Under the pieces are notes generated by a model. That model saw nothing but the letters and a program-made list of their open reading frames with translations, was not told the origin of the DNA and searched no databases. A program made the position numbers and the translations under genes. Positions 1 through 8,573 of a stretch of DNA of 34,568 nt are shown one piece after another. How positions within the stretch are numbered: the first letter of the stretch is position 1; every line of letters starts with the position of its first letter. Source of the stretch: Nocardiopsis sp. ATB16-24 (lineage in GTDB: Bacteria > Actinomycetota > Actinomycetes > Streptosporangiales > Streptosporangiaceae); contig NZ_JASCXJ010000030.1 in assembly GCF_030271535.1 (NCBI RefSeq), positions 1 through 34,568 of the forward strand, given 5' to 3'.

Positions 1-109
1 CCTGGTCGAAGAGTTCGGCCGCACGCAGGCGTCGGGCCTCGGCCAGTTGAGGGCGGGTCAGCGGGGGAACGGTTTCCTCAGGGACAGGGGACTCGGTTGC
101 GAGGGGCAT
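1..109 (-). CDS. 5' end of an unidentified protein gene, cut by the window edge
   Basis: An ATG at 109 opens a frame that runs off the left edge after 36 codons. The visible residues are hydrophilic: a Pro/Glu-rich start followed by a segment rich in Arg, Ala and Leu (LTRPQLAEARRLRAAELF). That second part looks like a first helix of a helix-turn-helix domain, but too little is visible to name a family. The ATG is the only usable start, because an in-frame stop lies about 35 bases upstream. No good ribosome binding site precedes it. It lies 54 bases downstream of the penicillin-binding protein on the same strand. Chance coding remains possible. Confidence 0.3.
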   Translation of the reverse strand, partial: MPLATESPVPEETVPPLTRPQLAEARRLRAAELFDQ

Positions 110-163
110 GTTCGTGATGCTCGCACGGCCAAGCCCCTCACACGCGCAGAACTAACGAAAAAC

Positions 164-2569
164 TCAGTAGTCGCCCTCCCTGTACGTGGGGCTCACCGCG
201 GGGCGGACCGGATGCCACTCCCCGTCGTCGCGGGGGCCGTCGGCCGTCCCTCCGCCGTTGCTCAGGAACACGTTCACCGTGGCCCCGTCCGGCAGCCGTG
301 TGCCCGGGTCGGGGTTGACCGCGGCCACCGTGCCCTCCGTCTCCGCCGAGCGGATGCGGGTCGAGGACACGTTCACCGCGTAACCCGCGGCCTCCAGGAT
401 GCTCACCGCGTCCTCCTCCGACAGACCCACGACGTCGGGGACACCGCCCTCGTCACTGGCCGGGCTGGCGTCCTCCTCGTCCGGGTCCGGTGAGGGCGGG
501 GCCGGGGGAGCGGTCGAGCCGAACTTCGACGGCGCCGAGGGGAGTTGTTCGACCTTCAGGCCCTCGTGGGCGCCCCGCATGGTCTCCTGCCAGATCGGGC
601 CGGGGATCGTCGCCCCGTACACCACGCCGTAGTAGCGGCCACCGAGGTTGATGTTGCGCAGCGGGTGCTGCTGCGGGCCGCGCGGGTCGCCGACGAAGAC
701 CGCGCTGGCCATCTGCGGCGTGTACCCGGCGAACCAGGCGGCAGCGGACTCGTCGGTGGTGCCGGTCTTGCCCGCGGCCGGGCGGCCGATGCCGAGGGAG
801 GAGGCGGTGCCGCCGTTGAAGGGCTGCGTCAGCAGGTAGGTGACGCCGTCGGCGACGTCCTCGTCGATCGCGCGCGAGCACTCCGGCTCGATCTCGATCG
901 TGGTGTCCGACTGCTGGTCCTTGATGCGGGTGATGGCCTGCGGTTCGCAGTAGACGCCGCCCGAGGCGAAGGTCGCGTAGGCGTTGGCCACCCGCAGCGG
1001 GGAGACCTCCTCGCTGCCCAGCGTGAAGCTGCTGTTGGCCAGGGAGTTGTCGTTCTCGGTGAACAGGGTGCCGTCCGCGCGCTTGAGGCCCAGTGTCTCG
1101 GCCATCTCCATCACGTCGCAGATCCCCACCCGCTTCTGCAACTGGGCGAAGAAGGTGTTGGAGGAGGACTTGGTCCCCGACACCATGTTGTGCGTGGTGC
1201 TGGCTCCGGTGTCGCCGGCGTTGCTCACGCTCCAGGTGCTGAGCATGCCCCCGTTGCAGCTGCGTTGTCCGCTGACGGTCACGCTGGAGGGGGAGCCGAA
1301 CGAGGTGCCGAAGGGCAGGCCCTTGTCGAGTGCGGCGGCCAGGGTGATGGCCTTGAACGTCGACCCGGCCTGGAAGCCGCTGCTGCCGCCACGATCGGCG
1401 TCGGTGGCGAAGTTGATGGAGGTCTCGCCGAGCTTGCTCTCGTCGGGGCCGTAGTTGCGGCTCTGCACCATGCCCAGGATCTGACCGGTGCCGGGTTCGA
1501 TGACGACCTCGGCCGCCACCTTGCGGGACTCGTTCTCACGCGGCACCCACTTGTCCACGGCCTTCTGCGCGGCCTTTTGGGTCTGCGGGTCGAGCGTGGT
1601 GTGGATCTCCAGGCCGGCGGTGCGCAGCCAGCGCGCACGTTCGGTCTCGTTGGGGCCGAAACGCTCGTCCTGTTCGATCTCCTGGACGACGTAGTCGCAG
1701 AAGAACGGCTGGTCGCTGGGCACGCACCCGTTGGGGGGCGTGGACAGGTCCAGCTCCATCGGCTCCTTCTTGGCCTCCGCCGCCTCGGCCTTGGTGATGG
1801 CTCCGGTGGCGACCATGCGGTCGAGCACCACGTCGCGGCGCTCGATGGTCTGCTCGGGGAAGAAGCGCGGGTTGTACAGGTAGGGGTAGCGGACCAGTCC
1901 CGCGATGGTGGCGGCCTGGTGCAGCTCCAGGTCGCTGGCGGGGACCTGGAAGAAGTGCTGTGCGGCGGATTCGACCCCGTAGGCGCCGTCGCTGAAGTAG
2001 GCGATGTTGAGGTAGCCCTCGAGGATCTCGTCCTTGGTCATCCTCTTCTCCAGGGCGACGGCGTAGCGCAGCTCCCGGATCTTGCGGGCGATGGTCTCCT
2101 CGCGGGCCGCGTCGAGTTCCTCCTGGGAGGTGGCCGCCTCGATCTGCACGTTCTTGACGTACTGCTGGGTGATGGAGGAGGCGCCCTGGGTGTCACCGCC
2201 CACCGTGCGGATGGCGGCGCGCAGCGTGCCGGCGATGTCGAGTCCGCCGTGCTCGTAGAAATGGGCGTCCTCGATGGCGAGGATCGCGTCGATCATCACG
2301 GGCGCGACGTCGTCGAGTTCGACCAGTTCCCTGTTCTGGTCGAAGATCTCGGCGATGACGCCGCCCTCGCTGTCATAGATGGTGGACCTTTGCGGGGGCG
2401 GGGGCGTCTCCAGGTTGCCGGGCATGTCGAGGAAGCCGCTGGCCACGTTGCGGGCCGTGATCCCCAGGCCTCCGACAGCGGGTAGCGCGAGTGCCGCGAC
2501 GAGGAGGCCCGCTATGACGCCCACGCCCACCAGTTGGCTGATTCTTTGAAGCAATGTCCCCTGACCCAC
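164..2569 (-). CDS. ponA2: Bifunctional penicillin-binding protein with C-terminal PASTA domain (PonA2 type)
   Basis: Class A penicillin-binding protein that polymerises glycan strands and cross-links peptides outside the membrane. Residues 12-35 form the single N-terminal membrane anchor. The GT51 transglycosylase follows: the EDAHFYEH motif gives catalytic Glu100, then SSITQQYVKN at 131-140 and the RKIRE and EKRMTK helices. The transpeptidase domain has STFK with nucleophile Ser403, an SSN-type motif further on, and KTGT at 601-604. A PASTA domain beginning VPDVVGL (about 709-775) ends the protein, as in mycobacterial PonA2. The length of 801 is normal for the family. The GTG start lies close behind a G-rich stretch. 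A TTG five codons in, preceded by GGTCAGGGG, is an alternative start. In relatives a WhiB-like gene (whiB4/wblA) separates this gene from the ArsA pair; it is absent here. Confidence 0.95.
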   Translation of the reverse strand: MGQGTLLQRISQLVGVGVIAGLLVAALALPAVGGLGITARNVASGFLDMPGNLETPPPPQRSTIYDSEGGVIAEIFDQNRELVELDDVAPVMIDAILAIEDAHFYEHGGLDIAGTLRAAIRTVGGDTQGASSITQQYVKNVQIEAATSQEELDAAREETIARKIRELRYAVALEKRMTKDEILEGYLNIAYFSDGAYGVESAAQHFFQVPASDLELHQAATIAGLVRYPYLYNPRFFPEQTIERRDVVLDRMVATGAITKAEAAEAKKEPMELDLSTPPNGCVPSDQPFFCDYVVQEIEQDERFGPNETERARWLRTAGLEIHTTLDPQTQKAAQKAVDKWVPRENESRKVAAEVVIEPGTGQILGMVQSRNYGPDESKLGETSINFATDADRGGSSGFQAGSTFKAITLAAALDKGLPFGTSFGSPSSVTVSGQRSCNGGMLSTWSVSNAGDTGASTTHNMVSGTKSSSNTFFAQLQKRVGICDVMEMAETLGLKRADGTLFTENDNSLANSSFTLGSEEVSPLRVANAYATFASGGVYCEPQAITRIKDQQSDTTIEIEPECSRAIDEDVADGVTYLLTQPFNGGTASSLGIGRPAAGKTGTTDESAAAWFAGYTPQMASAVFVGDPRGPQQHPLRNINLGGRYYGVVYGATIPGPIWQETMRGAHEGLKVEQLPSAPSKFGSTAPPAPPSPDPDEEDASPASDEGGVPDVVGLSEEDAVSILEAAGYAVNVSSTRIRSAETEGTVAAVNPDPGTRLPDGATVNVFLSNGGGTADGPRDDGEWHPVRPAVSPTYREGDY

Positions 2570-2749
2570 CCCATCAGACTAGGTGACCACGAACGTGCAA
2601 AGTGGCGTGATGTGGCATGAATGGTGCGCGAAGAGGCTGAAACGCCTGCCCTGTACCGAGGGATGTGCGCCCATGCCATCTTTTCATGCTTATCGCGGAC
2701 CAATCACTTCTCGGTTCGGGGTCAAGGCGGTCCGTCCCGTCACGAAGTG

Positions 2750-3895
2750 CTATCGCCCCCGGTCGGCGAAGGCCAGGGACTCGCCGATACCGCGCAGCCC
2801 CGGAAGGTCGTACACGTCCTCGGGCAGGGCGGCCACCTCGGCCACACGCACACCACCGTGCGCGGACACGAGGGCCTCCCGCAGCCTGTTCTCACGCTCG
2901 CGGACCCTGACCCGGTCCGCGTGCAGCCGCAGCGCCGCCGCCGGCAGGGACGAACCCGCCTGTTCCAGGAACTCCGCGGCGGACGTCGCCCTGTCGGCGT
3001 CCAGCCTCGCCGCGGGGCCCTCGGGCAGCGGGTGGGTCCGGTTGATCACGAGCCCGGCCAACGGCATGGCGTCGGTGGCCAGGCGCTCGATGAAGTAGGA
3101 CGCCTCGCGCATCGCGTCCGTTTCGGGCACCGCCACCACCACGAACGCGGTCCCCGGCGCCTGGAGCAGACGGTAGGTGCGTTCCGCGCGCTCCTGGAAC
3201 CCGCCGAAGACCGTCTCGAAGGCCGACACGAAGGCCCTCAGGTCGTTCAGGAACTGGGCGCCCACGATCCGACCGATCGTGGAGGCGACCAGGTTGAATC
3301 CGGCGCCGAGCAGCCGGAAGGCGCCCGTGCCGGCCGGTGCGCTCAGGAAACGGATCAGCCGCCCGTCCAGGAACCGGCCCAGCCTCTTGGGCGCGTCCAG
3401 GAAGTCCAGGGCCGACCGGCTGGGCGGGGTGTCCACCACGATCAGGTCCCAGTCCCCCGACTGACGCAACTGGCCCAGCTTCTCCATGGCCATGTACTCC
3501 TGTGTTCCGGAGAAGCTCGTGGAGAGGGTCTGGTAGAAGGGGTTGGCCAGGATCTGCCGGGCCCGCTCGGGGTCGGCGTGCTCCCTGACGACCTCGTCGA
3601 AGGTCCGCTTCATGTCGAGCATCATCGCGTGCATGCTGCCCGTGGCCTCCTCGGGCAGCGGCACCGGACGCGGGGTGTCGTCCAGGGACGCCAGCCCCAG
3701 GGACTGGGCCAGCCTCCGCGCGGGGTCCACGGTGATCACCACGGTGTGTCGTCCACGCTCGGCGGCGCGCAGCCCCAACGCCGCGGCCGTGGTGGTCTTG
3801 CCGACCCCGCCCGCACCGCAGCACACGATGATCCGTGTCCGGGGGTCGTCCACGAGAGCGTCCACGTCCAACCGCTCCGATGCCCGGGAGGTCAT
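2750..3895 (-). CDS. ArsA/Get3-family ATPase, second of a pair (Rv3680-like)
   Basis: P-loop ATPase of the ArsA/Get3 (SIMIBI) class. The deviant Walker A CGAGGVGKTT lies near residues 26-35, followed by VITVDPARRLAQ, the switch-I Asp and Arg region of ArsA proteins. DLIVVDTPPSRSALDFLDAP is the Walker B/switch II segment. The C-terminal half carries the VINRTHPLP segment typical of actinobacterial members. No arsenic genes are nearby and no Cys-rich metal site is visible, so arsenite pumping is unlikely. The mycobacterial pair Rv3679-Rv3680 is discussed as Get3-like chaperone ATPases. The ATG start overlaps the stop of the upstream partner (ATGA), so the two are translationally coupled and probably form a heterodimer. 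Confidence 0.92.
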   Translation of the reverse strand: MTSRASERLDVDALVDDPRTRIIVCCGAGGVGKTTTAAALGLRAAERGRHTVVITVDPARRLAQSLGLASLDDTPRPVPLPEEATGSMHAMMLDMKRTFDEVVREHADPERARQILANPFYQTLSTSFSGTQEYMAMEKLGQLRQSGDWDLIVVDTPPSRSALDFLDAPKRLGRFLDGRLIRFLSAPAGTGAFRLLGAGFNLVASTIGRIVGAQFLNDLRAFVSAFETVFGGFQERAERTYRLLQAPGTAFVVVAVPETDAMREASYFIERLATDAMPLAGLVINRTHPLPEGPAARLDADRATSAAEFLEQAGSSLPAAALRLHADRVRVRERENRLREALVSAHGGVRVAEVAALPEDVYDLPGLRGIGESLAFADRGR

Positions 3896-4938
3896 CGGCG
3901 CACCCCCTGGTCGATCAGCCGTCGCGCCAGCAGGTCCAGGGCGGCGCGGTCCACGCCGCCCTCCAGCAGGGGCAGTTCCAGGAGCGGCCGTCCCAGGTCC
4001 TCCAGGCCGATCCGCACCCGGCGCTCCAGCCGCACCCGCAGCGCGTGCGCGCGCACCTCGCCCGCCAGGGCCGCCGCGAGTTCCTCGGGATCGTCCAGCC
4101 CGGCCTCCTTCAGCCCGGCGGAGAGGGCGTGCAGGTCCGGGCCCCCGTCGGCGGCGGCGACCAGTCCGGGTTCGTCCAGGAGCGGGGGCCGCACCATGTT
4201 CACCAGCACGACGCCGACCCTGATCCCCAGCGCACTGATCTCAGCGATGCCGTCCCGGGTCTCCTGGGCGGGCATCTCCTCCAACACGGAGACGAAGTGC
4301 ACGCGTGTGCCCCCGGAGCGGATGACCTCCATGACCCGGTCCGCGTGGTTGCGGATCGGGCCCGCCCGTGCCAGCCCGGCGACCTCGGAGTTGACGTTGA
4401 GGAACTGCGCGATCCGGCCCGTGGGGGGTGCGTCCATCACCACCGCGTCGTAGTGGAAGGGCTCCGTCGAGGGGGCGTCGGAGGCTCTGCGGCGCGCGCC
4501 CCGGCGTCGGCGTACCGCCTCGGTGGCCTTGCCCGTGAGCAGGACGTCGCGCAACCCCGGTGCGATGGTGGTGGCGAAGTCCACCGCGCCCAACCTGTTG
4601 AGCGCCTGCCCCGCCCGGCGCATGCCGTAGAACATCTCCAGGTACTCCAGCAGCGCCGACTCGGCGTCGGCCGCCAGTACGCACACGGTGCCGCCGCCGG
4701 GGGCGGAGATCATCTCCCGCTCCTCGTAGGGAAGCGGCGGGACGCCCAGGAGGGTGGCGAGGCCCTGGCGGCCCTCGACCTCGACCAGCAGCACCCGTCC
4801 GCCGCCCGAGGCCAGCGCCTGTGCCAGTGCCGCCGCCACCGTCGTCTTCCCGGTCCCGCCCTTTCCGGTGACGATGTGCAGTCGTGCTTTCGTGCTCGCC
4901 CCTCCCGGGGGCTGCGGTCGGTGCTCGCCCTCGCTCAC
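3892..4938 (-). CDS. ArsA/Get3-family ATPase, first of a pair (Rv3679-like)
   Basis: Partner of the next ArsA-like ATPase. After about 17 residues comes LHIVTGKGGTGKTTVAAALA, the deviant Walker A, followed by VLLVEVEGRQGLATLLG and, further on, YDAVVMDAPPTGRIAQFLNV (Walker B/switch II). A basic stretch of several arginines near 150 is inserted before switch II. The reading frame stays open to 5535, but that extension is antisense to the DUF4177 and RidA genes and has no family similarity. I therefore place the start at the GTG at 4938, which gives 348 residues. A start nearer GASTKARLHIV is also possible. The gene diverges from the DUF4177 gene, with about 165 bases of shared promoter region. 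Confidence 0.88.
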   Translation of the reverse strand: MSEGEHRPQPPGGASTKARLHIVTGKGGTGKTTVAAALAQALASGGGRVLLVEVEGRQGLATLLGVPPLPYEEREMISAPGGGTVCVLAADAESALLEYLEMFYGMRRAGQALNRLGAVDFATTIAPGLRDVLLTGKATEAVRRRRGARRRASDAPSTEPFHYDAVVMDAPPTGRIAQFLNVNSEVAGLARAGPIRNHADRVMEVIRSGGTRVHFVSVLEEMPAQETRDGIAEISALGIRVGVVLVNMVRPPLLDEPGLVAAADGGPDLHALSAGLKEAGLDDPEELAAALAGEVRAHALRVRLERRVRIGLEDLGRPLLELPLLEGGVDRAALDLLARRLIDQGVRR

Positions 4939-5102
4939 CTCAGGCAGTCTATGCGGGCGCCCGGGAGGTGTTCGGGGGACCTGATCGGAGGTGGAGGCGG
5001 GCGGGCCTTCGGGTGAGTAAGGTGGCGGCGTCGACGTGCGGACCCCCGCCCGGGGTCGGGACCCCGGGACGGACACCGCGCACACCAGGAGGGGTAGGAC
5101 GT

Positions 5103-5276
5103 ATGAGCAAGTGGGAGTACCAGACCGTGGCGCTGCTGTCGCACGCCACGAAGCAGATCCTGGACAACTGGGGCGCAGACGGCTGGGAGCTGGTCTCGGT
5201 CGTGCCCGCCCCGCTTCCGGAGGGCACCGACCCCCGCAACCAGCAGTACGTGGCCTACATGAAGCGGGAGCTGTGA
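5103..5276 (+). CDS. DUF4177 small protein (Rv3678A-like)
   Basis: A 57-residue protein beginning MSKWEYQTVALL and containing NWGADGWELVSVVP, which is the DUF4177 signature (W-E-Y-x-T near the start and DGWELV in the middle). Function is unknown; such proteins are small alpha/beta cytosolic proteins. A strong AGGAGGGG ribosome binding site sits 8 bases before the ATG. The stop overlaps the start of ridA by one base (TGATG), so the two are co-translated. The pairing of a DUF4177 protein with RidA next to the ArsA pair also occurs in mycobacteria. Confidence 0.9.
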   Translation: MSKWEYQTVALLSHATKQILDNWGADGWELVSVVPAPLPEGTDPRNQQYVAYMKREL

Positions 5277-5737
5277 TGACCACTCCCGAGGAGCGGATCA
5301 CCGAGCTGGGTCTGACCCTGCCCGAGGTGGCGGCGCCGGTGGCGTCGTACGCGCCGACGGTGCGCAGCGGCGACCACGTGTACGTCTCCGGCCAGCTGCC
5401 GTTGGTGGAGGGCGCGTTGGTCGCCACGGGCAAGGTGGGCGCCGAGGTCACGCCCGAGACCGCGCGGGAACTGGCGGAGGTGTGCGCGCTCAACGCGATC
5501 GCCGCGGTGCGCGCCGAGGTCGGTGAGCTGTCCAAGGTGGTCCGGGTGGTGAAGGTGGGCGGCTACGTCGCCGGCACCCCCGACTTCACGGGTCAGCCCG
5601 GTGTGGTCAACGGTGCCAGCGATCTGCTCGTGCGGGTCTTCGGCGACGCGGGCGTGCACGCCCGCGCGGCCGTGGGTGTGGCGGCCCTGCCGTTGGACGC
5701 CCCGGTCGAGATTGAGATGATCGTCGAGGTTCGCTGA
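5276..5737 (+). CDS. ridA: RidA-family (YjgF/YER057c/UK114) enamine/imine deaminase
   Basis: A 153-residue RidA-fold protein. RidA proteins hydrolyse reactive enamine and imine intermediates released by PLP enzymes such as threonine dehydratase, preventing damage to other enzymes; they form trimers in the cytosol. Visible family marks are GDHVYVSGQLPLV near 34-46, VCALNAIAAV near 77-86 and a C-terminal AAVGVAALPLDAPVEIEMIVEV. The canonical Arg that binds the substrate carboxylate (Arg105 of E. coli RidA, usually in an R-x-x-V/A motif) aligns with the ARAAVGVAALP stretch. This is the Rv3678-type subgroup, somewhat longer than E. coli RidA. Coupled to the DUF4177 gene by a TGATG overlap. Confidence 0.92.
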   Translation: MTTPEERITELGLTLPEVAAPVASYAPTVRSGDHVYVSGQLPLVEGALVATGKVGAEVTPETARELAEVCALNAIAAVRAEVGELSKVVRVVKVGGYVAGTPDFTGQPGVVNGASDLLVRVFGDAGVHARAAVGVAALPLDAPVEIEMIVEVR

Positions 5738-5810
5738 GCCATTCGCACCTTTTCGGGTGGATTACCCTCGGGTTGCGGCGCGGTTCTCCACAACCCAGGG
5801 GGGTTCGTCG

Positions 5811-6692
5811 ATGCACAACGGCCCGGTGTCGAAGGGCACTGACCAGGGCGGTCCGAACAGCGGCGGAGCGGACGGCGCCCCGCGCGGGGGAGCCGTCCCG
5901 GCGCGTCCGGCCGCCACGGTCATGCTCCTGCGGTCCACGGAGGGCGGTTCCCTGGAGGTCCTGCTCATGCGCAGGGTCCGCTCCATGGGCTTCGCCCCGG
6001 GCGCCTACGTCTTCCCCGGTGGCGGGGTGGACGCGCGCGACGCCGACGGCGGTGTGCCCTGGACCGGTCCGAGTCCCGAGGAGTGGGCGCGCACGCTCGG
6101 CACCGACGTGCCGATGGCGCGGGCGCTGGTGTGCGCGGCGGTCAGGGAGACCTTCGAGGAGACCGGTGTCCTGCTGGCCAGCGAGCCCGAGCACGCGGAC
6201 GAGGAGGCCATCACCCTCGACACCACGTCCGAGGACTGGGAACGGGACAGGTTGGGCCTGATCGACCGTTCCCGCTCCTTCACCGAGGTCCTCTCCAGGC
6301 GCGGCCTGGTCCTGCGGTCGGAGTGGCTGCGGGCGTGGTCGCGGTGGATCACCCCGGAGGCCGAGCCGCGACGCTACGACACCTGGTTCTTCACCGCCGA
6401 GCTTCCTCCGGGGCAGTCCCCCCGCGACGTGGGGGGCGAGGCGGACCTGATCCGGTGGATCGACCCCGCGCGGGTCACCGCCGAGTGGGAGGCGGGCCGG
6501 ATGCCGATGCTGCCGCCCACGGTGGCCTCCTGCGCCGACCTCGCGACCTGCCGGACCCTGCGGGGAGTGCGTGAGGCCCAACGGGATATCGTCCCCATCG
6601 AACCGGTCGTCCGGGAAGTGAACGGCGAGATCCGCGTCATCGCCCCCAACGGTGTCGACTATCCTCTGCCGAGACCCGGCGCCCTCCCCTGA
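5811..6692 (+). CDS. NUDIX hydrolase, NUDT7/NUDT19-like
   Basis: A 293-residue NUDIX hydrolase. The opening TVMLLRS..LEVLLMRRV and YVFPGGGVD (Gly70-72) belong to the NUDIX fold, and RETFEETG (112-119) supplies the metal-binding helix. About 40 residues are inserted between the Gly and the RETFEET helix, whereas the classical box has 14. That is the arrangement of the NUDT19/RP2p group, whose known members cleave CoA-type diphosphates; the substrate here is unknown. The ATG at 5811, preceded by AGGGGGG, is preferred to an upstream in-frame GTG at 5757. A glycine-rich, unstructured N-terminus of about 35 residues precedes the domain. Lies 73 bases after ridA and upstream of the MBL-fold gene. 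Confidence 0.9.
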   Translation: MHNGPVSKGTDQGGPNSGGADGAPRGGAVPARPAATVMLLRSTEGGSLEVLLMRRVRSMGFAPGAYVFPGGGVDARDADGGVPWTGPSPEEWARTLGTDVPMARALVCAAVRETFEETGVLLASEPEHADEEAITLDTTSEDWERDRLGLIDRSRSFTEVLSRRGLVLRSEWLRAWSRWITPEAEPRRYDTWFFTAELPPGQSPRDVGGEADLIRWIDPARVTAEWEAGRMPMLPPTVASCADLATCRTLRGVREAQRDIVPIEPVVREVNGEIRVIAPNGVDYPLPRPGALP

Positions 6693-6785
6693 GGCCCCCG
6701 GCTCCCCACGGCGTCCACGTCACGGAGTCGGCGCCGGGCCGCCCCGGCCGACCCCGGTCCGGTTCGGTGAGCGAAGCGAGGTGCG

Positions 6786-7592
6786 ATGAGGATCGACGGT
6801 TCCGGAACGCTGCGCGCCAGTTGCGTGCTGTGCCCCAATCCCGGCCCGATGACACTGGAGGGCACCAACACCTGGATCCTTCGGGAGCCGGGTACGCGCG
6901 GGGTCGTGGTCGTCGATCCCGGCCCCCACGACGAACGCCACCTGGAACGTGTGGCACGGACCGTGCAGGAGCAGGGCGCACAGGTCCTGATGACCCTGCT
7001 GACCCACCGACACCCCGACCACGCGGAGGGGGCACCGTACTTCTCCGAGTTGACGGGGGCCCCGGTGCACGCCGTGGACCCCGCCGTGCGGGTCGGTGGA
7101 CGCGGGCTGTCCGACGGAGAGGTCCTGGAGGCCGACGGCCTCCGGGTGCGGGTGATCGCCACCCCGGGGCACACCGACGACTCCGTGTGTCTGATGCTGG
7201 AGGCGGACAGCACCATCCTGACCGGCGACACGGTCCTGGGCCGGGGCACGACGGTGATCGACGGCGACGACGGCCTCGCCCCCTACATGGAGTCGCTGTA
7301 CCGGCTGCGGGACCTCGTGCGCGAGCACGACGTGCGCACGTTGCTGCCCGCCCACGGACCGATCCTGACCTCTCCGGCCGAGACGTTGGACTCCTACATC
7401 GACCACCGTGAGTCACGTCTGGCCCAGGTGCTGGACGCGGTGCGGGCGGGCGCCGTCGGTGTCGAGGAGATCGTCGACCGGGTCTATCCCGACGTCGACG
7501 AGCGGATCAGGTTCGCCGCGGCCTCCTCGGTGCGGGCCCAGTTGCGCTACCTGTCGGTGCGCGGTGAACTGCCCGAGGGGGTCGAGGGCTGA
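6786..7592 (+). CDS. Metallo-beta-lactamase-fold hydrolase (Rv3677c/LACTB2-like)
   Basis: A 268-residue MBL-fold protein. The two-metal motif THRHPDHAEG gives His74, His76, Asp78 and His79. GTNTWIL near 24-30 and VVVVDPGP near 38-45 are strand motifs of the LACTB2/glyoxalase-II-like group, and TPGHTDDSVCL and LTGDTVLG supply later metal ligands. A C-terminal winged-helix-like segment (about 205-268) is typical of LACTB2-type proteins, some of which act as RNases. The substrate is not evident. ATG start with a GAGG-type ribosome binding site. The conserved slot between the NUDIX/RidA genes and crp matches Rv3677c. Transcription ends at the hairpin at 7759-7802, shared with the convergent crp gene. 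Confidence 0.9.
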   Translation: MRIDGSGTLRASCVLCPNPGPMTLEGTNTWILREPGTRGVVVVDPGPHDERHLERVARTVQEQGAQVLMTLLTHRHPDHAEGAPYFSELTGAPVHAVDPAVRVGGRGLSDGEVLEADGLRVRVIATPGHTDDSVCLMLEADSTILTGDTVLGRGTTVIDGDDGLAPYMESLYRLRDLVREHDVRTLLPAHGPILTSPAETLDSYIDHRESRLAQVLDAVRAGAVGVEEIVDRVYPDVDERIRFAAASSVRAQLRYLSVRGELPEGVEG

Positions 7593-7758
7593 GGCGGGGC
7601 GCGTCCAGGAGCGCGGTCGCATGGGTCGGGGAGACGGTGTGGCCGTGTGCGCGACGCGAGCGCCGTCCCGCCGGCCGGGGGTGTGACGACCACGCCGTTC
7701 CCACGGGGACCTCGCCGTGCACGCGGGTGGGCGCGGGAACGGACACCCGGGGCGGACG

Positions 7759-7802
7759 GTGCTGTGGCCGTCCGCCCCGAGGGGAGGACGGCCACACAGC
7801 AC
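7759..7802. terminator. Bidirectional terminator between the MBL gene and crp
   Basis: Long hairpin: GTGCTG pairs with CAGCAC and TGGCCGTCC with GGACGGCCA, with a two-base bulge (CA) on the right arm. An inner CCCC/GGGG pair extends the stem. There is no T-run, as is usual for high-GC actinobacteria. It sits between two convergent genes. Confidence 0.8.
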
Positions 7803-7843
7803 TGGTCGAGGCCCCGTCATGGTGTCGACGGCACCGGTGCGGA

Positions 7844-8527
7844 CTAACGGGCGCGGCGGCGCATCCGCTCCACGTCCAGCAGGACCACGGCCTTGGCCTC
7901 GATCCGCAGCCAGCCGCGCAGCGCGAACTCGGCGAGGGCCTTGTTGACCGTCTCGCGGGAGGCGCCGACCAGCTGGGCCAGCTCTTCCTGGGTGAGGTCG
8001 TGGTGGACGTGCAGTCCGTCCTCGCTCTCCTTGCCGAACTTGTCGGCCAGCTCCAACAGGGCCTTGGCGACACGGCCGGGAACGTCGGTGAAGACGAGGT
8101 CGGCCATCACGTCGTTGGTCCGGCGCAGGCGCGCGGCGAGCGCCTTGAGCAGCTGTAGGGACACCTGTGGGCGACTGGACAGGAACGGACGCAGGTCGTC
8201 GTGGCCCAGACCCGCGAGCACGGAGTCGGTGACCGCGATGGCGCTCGCGGTGCGCGGGCGCGGGTCGAACAGGGACAGCTCGCCGAACATCTCGCTCGGG
8301 CCGAGCACCCCGAGCAGGTTCTCCCGGCCGTCGACGGCGGTGCGGGTCAGCTTGACCTTGCCGCTGAGGATGACGTACAGGCGGTCGCCCTCGTCGCCCT
8401 CGCTGAACAGGGTCTGACCGCGACCGAGACGCACCTCACCGACGGAGGAGCGGAGCGCGGCCGTGTCCTCCTCGTCCAGCGCCTCGAAAAGGGGGGCCTT
8501 TCGTAGTACCTCGTTGATCTCGTCCAC
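7844..8527 (-). CDS. crp: Crp/Fnr-family cAMP-responsive transcription regulator
   Basis: A 227-residue Crp-type global regulator. The N-terminal cyclic-nucleotide domain ends with the phosphate-binding cassette FGELSLFDPRPRTAS (81-95), in which Glu83, Arg92 and Thr93/Ser95 are the expected cAMP contacts. The long dimerisation helix runs about 112-138. The C-terminal winged helix holds the HTH at 178-206 with recognition helix SRETVNKAL. Length and order match mycobacterial Rv3676 and Streptomyces Crp, and so do the neighbours (MBL hydrolase on one side, nth divergent on the other). The GTG start has a strong GAGGAGG site upstream. A Crp-like palindrome lies 29 bases before the start codon, suggesting self-control. 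Confidence 0.95.
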   Translation of the reverse strand: MDEINEVLRKAPLFEALDEEDTAALRSSVGEVRLGRGQTLFSEGDEGDRLYVILSGKVKLTRTAVDGRENLLGVLGPSEMFGELSLFDPRPRTASAIAVTDSVLAGLGHDDLRPFLSSRPQVSLQLLKALAARLRRTNDVMADLVFTDVPGRVAKALLELADKFGKESEDGLHVHHDLTQEELAQLVGASRETVNKALAEFALRGWLRIEAKAVVLLDVERMRRRAR

Positions 8528-8555
8528 ACGTCCTCCTCGAACCTGACCGCCAACA

Positions 8556-8573
8556 GTGTGACGTATATCTCAC
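8556..8573. promoter_or_regulatory. Crp/GlxR-type operator in the crp leader
   Basis: GTGTGACGTATATCTCAC is an 18-base near-perfect palindrome: GTGTGA against GTGAGA in reverse, with a 6-base spacer holding the central TA. It matches the Crp/GlxR pattern TGTGA-N2-TA-N2-TCACA with one mismatch. Its position between crp and the divergent nth gene, close to the crp start, fits autoregulation. Binding is inferred. Confidence 0.6.

Noticed and set aside
545..2485. Long open frame on the plus strand opposite the penicillin-binding protein gene
   Set aside because: It is the mirror of a GC3-biased gene: Gly/Val/Leu/Asp-rich, no domain, no ribosome binding site. The minus-strand frame has all PBP motifs.
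4939..5535. N-terminal extension of the first ArsA-like ATPase
   Set aside because: The frame is open but runs antisense to the DUF4177 and RidA genes, has no family similarity, and the ATPase domain begins normally after the GTG at 4938.
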